From positions 62,001 to 126,000 of the forward strand of contig NZ_LGUR01000083.1 in NCBI RefSeq assembly GCF_001270495.1: a stretch of 64,000 nt of DNA. The letters are read 5' to 3'. How positions within the stretch are numbered: position 1 is the stretch's first letter; every line of letters starts with the position of its first letter. The stretch is from Streptomyces viridochromogenes. GTDB taxonomy: Bacteria; Actinomycetota; Actinomycetes; Streptomycetales; Streptomycetaceae. Under the pieces are notes generated by a model. That model ran no database searches. It was not told where the DNA came from and was given only the letters and a program-made list of their open reading frames with translations. Made by a program: the position numbers and the translations under genes. This document shows, piece by piece, positions 60,842 to 64,000 of this stretch.

Positions 60842-62809
60842 ATGTCGATCATGAACCCTCAGCCGCTCTGGCAGCCAGATCCGGCACGCATCGCCCAGGC
60901 TCAGGTCACCAGATTCCAGACCTGGGCCGCCGAAAAACACGGTGCGCCCGCCCAGGGCGGCTATGCGGCCCTGCACCGCTGGTCGGTCGACGAACTGGAC
61001 ACCTTCTGGAAAGCCGTCACTGAGTGGTTCGACGTACACTTCTCCACCCCCTACGCGCGCGTGCTGGGCGACCGCTCGATGCCCGGCGCCCAATGGTTCC
61101 CCGGCGCGACCCTGAACTACGCCGAGCACGCCCTGCGCGCCGCCGCGACCCGCGCCGACGAACCCGCCCTCCTGCACGTCGACGAATCCCACGAGCCCCG
61201 ACCTGTGACCTGGTCCGAGCTGCGCCGCCAGGTCGGCTCCCTCGCCGCCGAGCTGCGCGCCCTCGGCGTACGGCCCGGCGACCGCGTCAGCGGCTACCTC
61301 CCGAACATCCCACAGGCCGTCGTAGCCCTCCTGGCCACGGCCGCCGTCGGAGGCGTCTGGACCTCCTGCGCCCCCGACTTCGGCGCCCGCAGTGTCCTCG
61401 ACCGCTTCCAGCAGATCGAACCGGTCCTCCTCTTCACCGTCGACGGCTACCGTTACGGCGGCAAGGAGCACGACCGCCGCGACGTCGTCGCCGAACTCCG
61501 CCGCGAACTGCCCACGCTGCGCGCGGTGGTGCACATTCCGCTCCTCGGCACAGCGGCCCCCGAAGGCGCATTGGAGTGGTCCGCCCTCACAGCCGCAGAC
61601 GAGGAACCCGTCTTCGAGCAGGTGCCCTTCGACCACCCGCTCTGGGTCCTCTACTCCTCCGGCACCACCGGACTCCCCAAGGCGATCGTCCAGTCCCAGG
61701 GCGGCATCCTCGTCGAGCACCTCAAACAACTCGGGCTGCACTGCGACCTGGGCCCCGAGGACCGCTTCTTCTGGTACACGTCGACGGGCTGGATGATGTG
61801 GAACTTCCTCGTCTCCGGCCTCCTCACCGGCACCACGATCGTCCTCTACGACGGCAGCCCCGGATATCCCGACACGGGCGCCCAATGGCGAGTCGCGGAA
61901 CGCACGGGAGCGACCCTCTACGGCACGTCCGCCGCGTACGTCATGGCCTGCCGCAAGGCCGAGGTGCACCCGGCACGCGACTTCGACCTCGCCCGGGTTC
62001 GCTGCGTCGCCACCACCGGATCACCGCTGCCCCCCGACGGGTTCCGCTGGCTGCACGACGAGGTCCGCGACGACCTCTGGATCGCTTCCGTCAGCGGCGG
62101 CACGGACGTGTGCTCCTGCTTCGCGGGAGCCGTGCCCACCCTGCCCGTGTACGTCGGCGAGCTCCAGGCCCCGAGCCTCGGCACCGACCTGCAGTCCTGG
62201 GACCCCAGCGGCGAACCCCTCATCGACGAGGTCGGCGAACTCGTCGTCACCAACCCCATGCCGTCCATGCCGATCTACTTCTGGAACGACCCCGACGGCA
62301 GCAGGTACCACGACAGCTACTTCGACACCTATCCCGGCGTATGGCGCCACGGCGACTGGATCACCGTCACCTCCCGCGGCTCCGTCGTCATCCACGGCCG
62401 CTCCGACTCGACGCTCAACCGTCAGGGCGTCCGCATGGGCTCGGCCGACATCTACGAAGCGGTCGAGCGCCTCCCCGAGATCAAGGAATCCCTCGTCATC
62501 GGCATCGAACAGCCCGACGGCGGCTACTGGATGCCCTTGTTCGTGCACCTGGCCCCGGGAGCCGTGCTCGACGAACCGCTCCTGACCCGCATCAAGCAGA
62601 CCATCCGAGAACAGCTCTCACCACGCCACATCCCCGACGAGATCATCGAAGTCCCCGGCGTCCCCCACACCCTCACCGGAAAACGCATCGAGGTCCCGGT
62701 CAAGCGCCTCCTCCAAGGCACACCCCTGGAAAAGGCGGTCAACCCGGGCTCCATCGACAACCTTGACCTCCTGCACTTCTACGAGGAGCTGGCCCGCAAG
62801 CGCGCCTGA
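60842..62809 (+). CDS. Acetoacetyl-CoA synthetase
   Basis: A 655-aa ANL-superfamily ligase. The specific N-terminal block is ALHRWSVDELDTFWKAVTEWFDV. The P-loop is YSSGTTGLPK (271-280). WYTSTGWMMWN, the hinge region HGRSDSTLNRQGVRMG and the terminal TLTGKRIEVPVKRLL identify acetoacetate as substrate. It activates acetoacetate with ATP and CoA, feeding thiolase steps. Starts at 60842 (GGGAG seven bases before) or at the Met three codons later. Confidence 0.95.
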   Translation: MSIMNPQPLWQPDPARIAQAQVTRFQTWAAEKHGAPAQGGYAALHRWSVDELDTFWKAVTEWFDVHFSTPYARVLGDRSMPGAQWFPGATLNYAEHALRAAATRADEPALLHVDESHEPRPVTWSELRRQVGSLAAELRALGVRPGDRVSGYLPNIPQAVVALLATAAVGGVWTSCAPDFGARSVLDRFQQIEPVLLFTVDGYRYGGKEHDRRDVVAELRRELPTLRAVVHIPLLGTAAPEGALEWSALTAADEEPVFEQVPFDHPLWVLYSSGTTGLPKAIVQSQGGILVEHLKQLGLHCDLGPEDRFFWYTSTGWMMWNFLVSGLLTGTTIVLYDGSPGYPDTGAQWRVAERTGATLYGTSAAYVMACRKAEVHPARDFDLARVRCVATTGSPLPPDGFRWLHDEVRDDLWIASVSGGTDVCSCFAGAVPTLPVYVGELQAPSLGTDLQSWDPSGEPLIDEVGELVVTNPMPSMPIYFWNDPDGSRYHDSYFDTYPGVWRHGDWITVTSRGSVVIHGRSDSTLNRQGVRMGSADIYEAVERLPEIKESLVIGIEQPDGGYWMPLFVHLAPGAVLDEPLLTRIKQTIREQLSPRHIPDEIIEVPGVPHTLTGKRIEVPVKRLLQGTPLEKAVNPGSIDNLDLLHFYEELARKRA

Positions 62810-62946
62810 CCGACGCCCCGCCTCGGGCTTCGCCGATCACGGGAATCCCGAGGCAGGCCGGCTTGCGACCCCATCGCCGTGACGCCGTTGTCAGTGCCGC
62901 CGGTTACTGTGAGTGAGCATTGATCGACTGCGCACAAGGGGGAAAC

Positions 62947-63840
62947 ATGGCACACACCGACGACCAGACGATGCGACGCGTCCTGCGCCGCGAAATCGCC
63001 GGCACGATCGGCCTGCTGACCGACGAGCACGACTTCCGTGCCATGCGGCACTACCGCAGCTTCACCTTCGACGACCACAAGATCTATCTCCAGCAGGTGG
63101 AGGCCTTGCTCAGGACACGTGCCTCCCAAGGCAGCCATACGACGATCGCTCTCTTCGACCCACTGGAATTCGCCGAGTTCTGCGCGGAAAGGGGCCTTGA
63201 CCCCGACATCCCGTCGAGCCGCACCCGCTTCACCGCCGAACTTGCGACCACAGGACCCACCGTCCCCTACCAGGGCCAGCCCTTGGCAGACCTCGTCCCG
63301 GCCCTCGTCGACGAAGCCGTCCGCCAAGCCACCTGGGAGTACGCGTCCACGCTCCTCGCACGGCTGGGCTCCTGCGCCACCTGCGGCGAGGACATCGGCC
63401 GCGCCGCCTTCGCCCGCGCCTCGAACCTCGTCGTCCGCATCCTCGACACGGCCTACGCGGGAAGCCGACACCTCGTCTGCAGTGTCACGGGAACACCGGA
63501 GACACTCGTCTCCGTCCTGCACGCCGACGAAGACGCAGAGGGCGCCACACACCTCGACGAGGCCGAAGCCCTGGAGTTCACCACGGTCCTTGCCCTCGGC
63601 CTCGCCACCCGGAGCCCCGGCGGGCTCGTCATGCGGACCAGCGCCCCCGGCACTTCCGACCGGATCTACGGATGGCGTCTGCGCGGAGACGGCCTGGAAC
63701 CCCTCACGGCAGGCGAGGTCTTCGACGCCTACTGCACCGACATCGATTCCGGAGATCTCATCTCCCCGGAATCGGGCGTCGACTACTGCGTGCCGCCGGA
63801 TCTCGGCAATGAGGAAGCTCCACCGGCACACGATCACTGA
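62947..63840 (+). CDS. Unknown 297-aa protein
   Basis: A 297-aa soluble protein with no membrane helix or signal. The N-terminal region is helical (RRVLRREIAGTIGLLTDEHDFRAMRHYRSFTFDDHKIYLQQVEALLRTR), the middle contains a CATCGED motif with two cysteines, and the C-terminus is acidic. GGGGGAAAC precedes ATG at 62947; an upstream ATT/GTG-frame extension to 62920 is less likely. I do not recognise a family. From memory, streptomycetes have a conserved hypothetical of this size beside acetoacetyl-CoA synthetase. Confidence 0.72.
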   Translation: MAHTDDQTMRRVLRREIAGTIGLLTDEHDFRAMRHYRSFTFDDHKIYLQQVEALLRTRASQGSHTTIALFDPLEFAEFCAERGLDPDIPSSRTRFTAELATTGPTVPYQGQPLADLVPALVDEAVRQATWEYASTLLARLGSCATCGEDIGRAAFARASNLVVRILDTAYAGSRHLVCSVTGTPETLVSVLHADEDAEGATHLDEAEALEFTTVLALGLATRSPGGLVMRTSAPGTSDRIYGWRLRGDGLEPLTAGEVFDAYCTDIDSGDLISPESGVDYCVPPDLGNEEAPPAHDH

Positions 63841-63847
63841 ATGCACG

Positions 63848-63880
63848 TGGGGCGCACCACCCAGAAGGTGGAGCGCCCCA
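63848..63880. terminator. Bidirectional terminator
   Basis: TGGGGCGC/GCGCCCCA plus CCACC/GGTGG with one A-A mismatch and a 5-nt loop, between two convergent genes. Confidence 0.8.
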
Positions 63881-63911
63881 CAACAACCACGACGAAGCCG
63901 TCGGGCTACGA

Positions 63912-64000
63912 CTACTCGCCGGACAGCACCGCCTGAGCGGCGTTGCGCGCCTCCTCAGCGCTGTCGGCCGCTCGCGCGGCCGCAGCAGCACGCTCACACT
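63912..64000 (-). CDS. 3' end of an Ala/Glu-rich protein (partial)
   Basis: The last 28 residues of a minus-strand gene that begins outside the window: CERAAAAARAADSAEEARNAAQAVLSGE. The composition suggests a helical, possibly coiled-coil C-terminus. The terminator at 63848-63880 sits just past its stop. No family can be given. Confidence 0.45.
   Translation of the reverse strand, partial: CERAAAAARAADSAEEARNAAQAVLSGE

Larger units (their letters stand above)
15614..61062. repeat. Dispersed palindrome ACGCGCGCGT, 11 copies
   Basis: The self-complementary decamer begins at 15614, 18560, 25077, 26179, 27450, 27779, 35022, 36335, 58822, 59368 and 61053. Several copies have longer palindromic flanks, for example a 16-bp perfect palindrome at 25074-25089. 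Most copies lie in coding sequence in varying frames and on both gene strands. The feature is a set, not a continuous element. Confidence 0.7.

Overview
The window is chromosomal DNA of a Streptomyces-type actinomycete. The evidence is very high G+C with third-position GC bias, many GTG starts and leaderless-looking genes, and lineage markers: rbpA behind a SigR-type promoter, smeA-sffA, a conservon (cvnABCD), and a chitinase promoter with two TGGTC direct repeats. From memory, and not checked here, the core gene order resembles the S. coelicolor region around SCO1431 down to SCO1392, interrupted by blocks that look strain-variable. I found no tRNA, rRNA, CRISPR array, prophage or insertion sequence.

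Layout. 0-8 kb: secreted C39-like peptidase, 46-aa membrane peptide, TetR regulator, GH18 chitinase, acyl-CoA dehydrogenase, and a DUF7064/7065-type protein paired with an APH-fold kinase that is probably acyl-CoA linked. 8-13.4 kb: Lrp/AsnC regulator, YtcJ-like amidohydrolase, polyprenol-phosphate mannose synthase after a 550-nt gene-free leader, fxsA and rbpA. 13.6-20.1 kb: a yczE-GDPD-MFS operon divergent from its MocR regulator, then the sporulation pair smeA-sffA. 20.4-26.2 kb: ankyrin protein, possible Cys-Cys leader peptide, HEAT-repeat protein, and a translationally coupled GT4-GT4-SGNH operon. 26.2-31.5 kb: an MFS-DUF1445-pxpA-pxpB-pxpC operon for 5-oxoproline use, divergent from a FadR-type regulator over a perfect 17-bp palindrome. 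31.5-38.8 kb: a three-gene SMC-like (MukFEB/JetABC-type) locus with no JetD nuclease. 38.9-42.1 kb: APC permease, decayed oxidase remnant, membrane protein. 42.5-50.5 kb: a conservon with a complete 5-oxoprolinase/hydantoinase gene inserted between cvnC and cvnD. 50.6-57 kb: glpK-glpF, an EAL-CBS-GGDEF protein, and a thiolase/DUF35 pair. 57-64 kb: VanX-like dipeptidase, Nudix hydrolase, GH31 glucosidase, acetoacetyl-CoA synthetase, an unknown protein, and the 3' end of one more gene.

How the parts connect. Acyl-CoA metabolism recurs (acyl-CoA dehydrogenase, kinase pair, thiolase/DUF35, acetoacetyl-CoA synthetase). Two of these units share the same 15-bp operator-like palindrome, CTGACG-N3-CGTCAG, although they lie 51 kb apart. 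5-Oxoproline is addressed twice by unrelated enzymes: PxpABC, and the oxoprolinase inside the conservon. Growth, division and transcription functions (rbpA, smeA-sffA, ppm1, conservon) form the conserved core.

The best candidates for something new are the JetD-less SMC-like triad with its unusual Walker B (LFLDNP), the conservon carrying a metabolic gene, the twin palindrome regulon, and a dispersed palindrome ACGCGCGCGT found 11 times where base composition predicts well under one.
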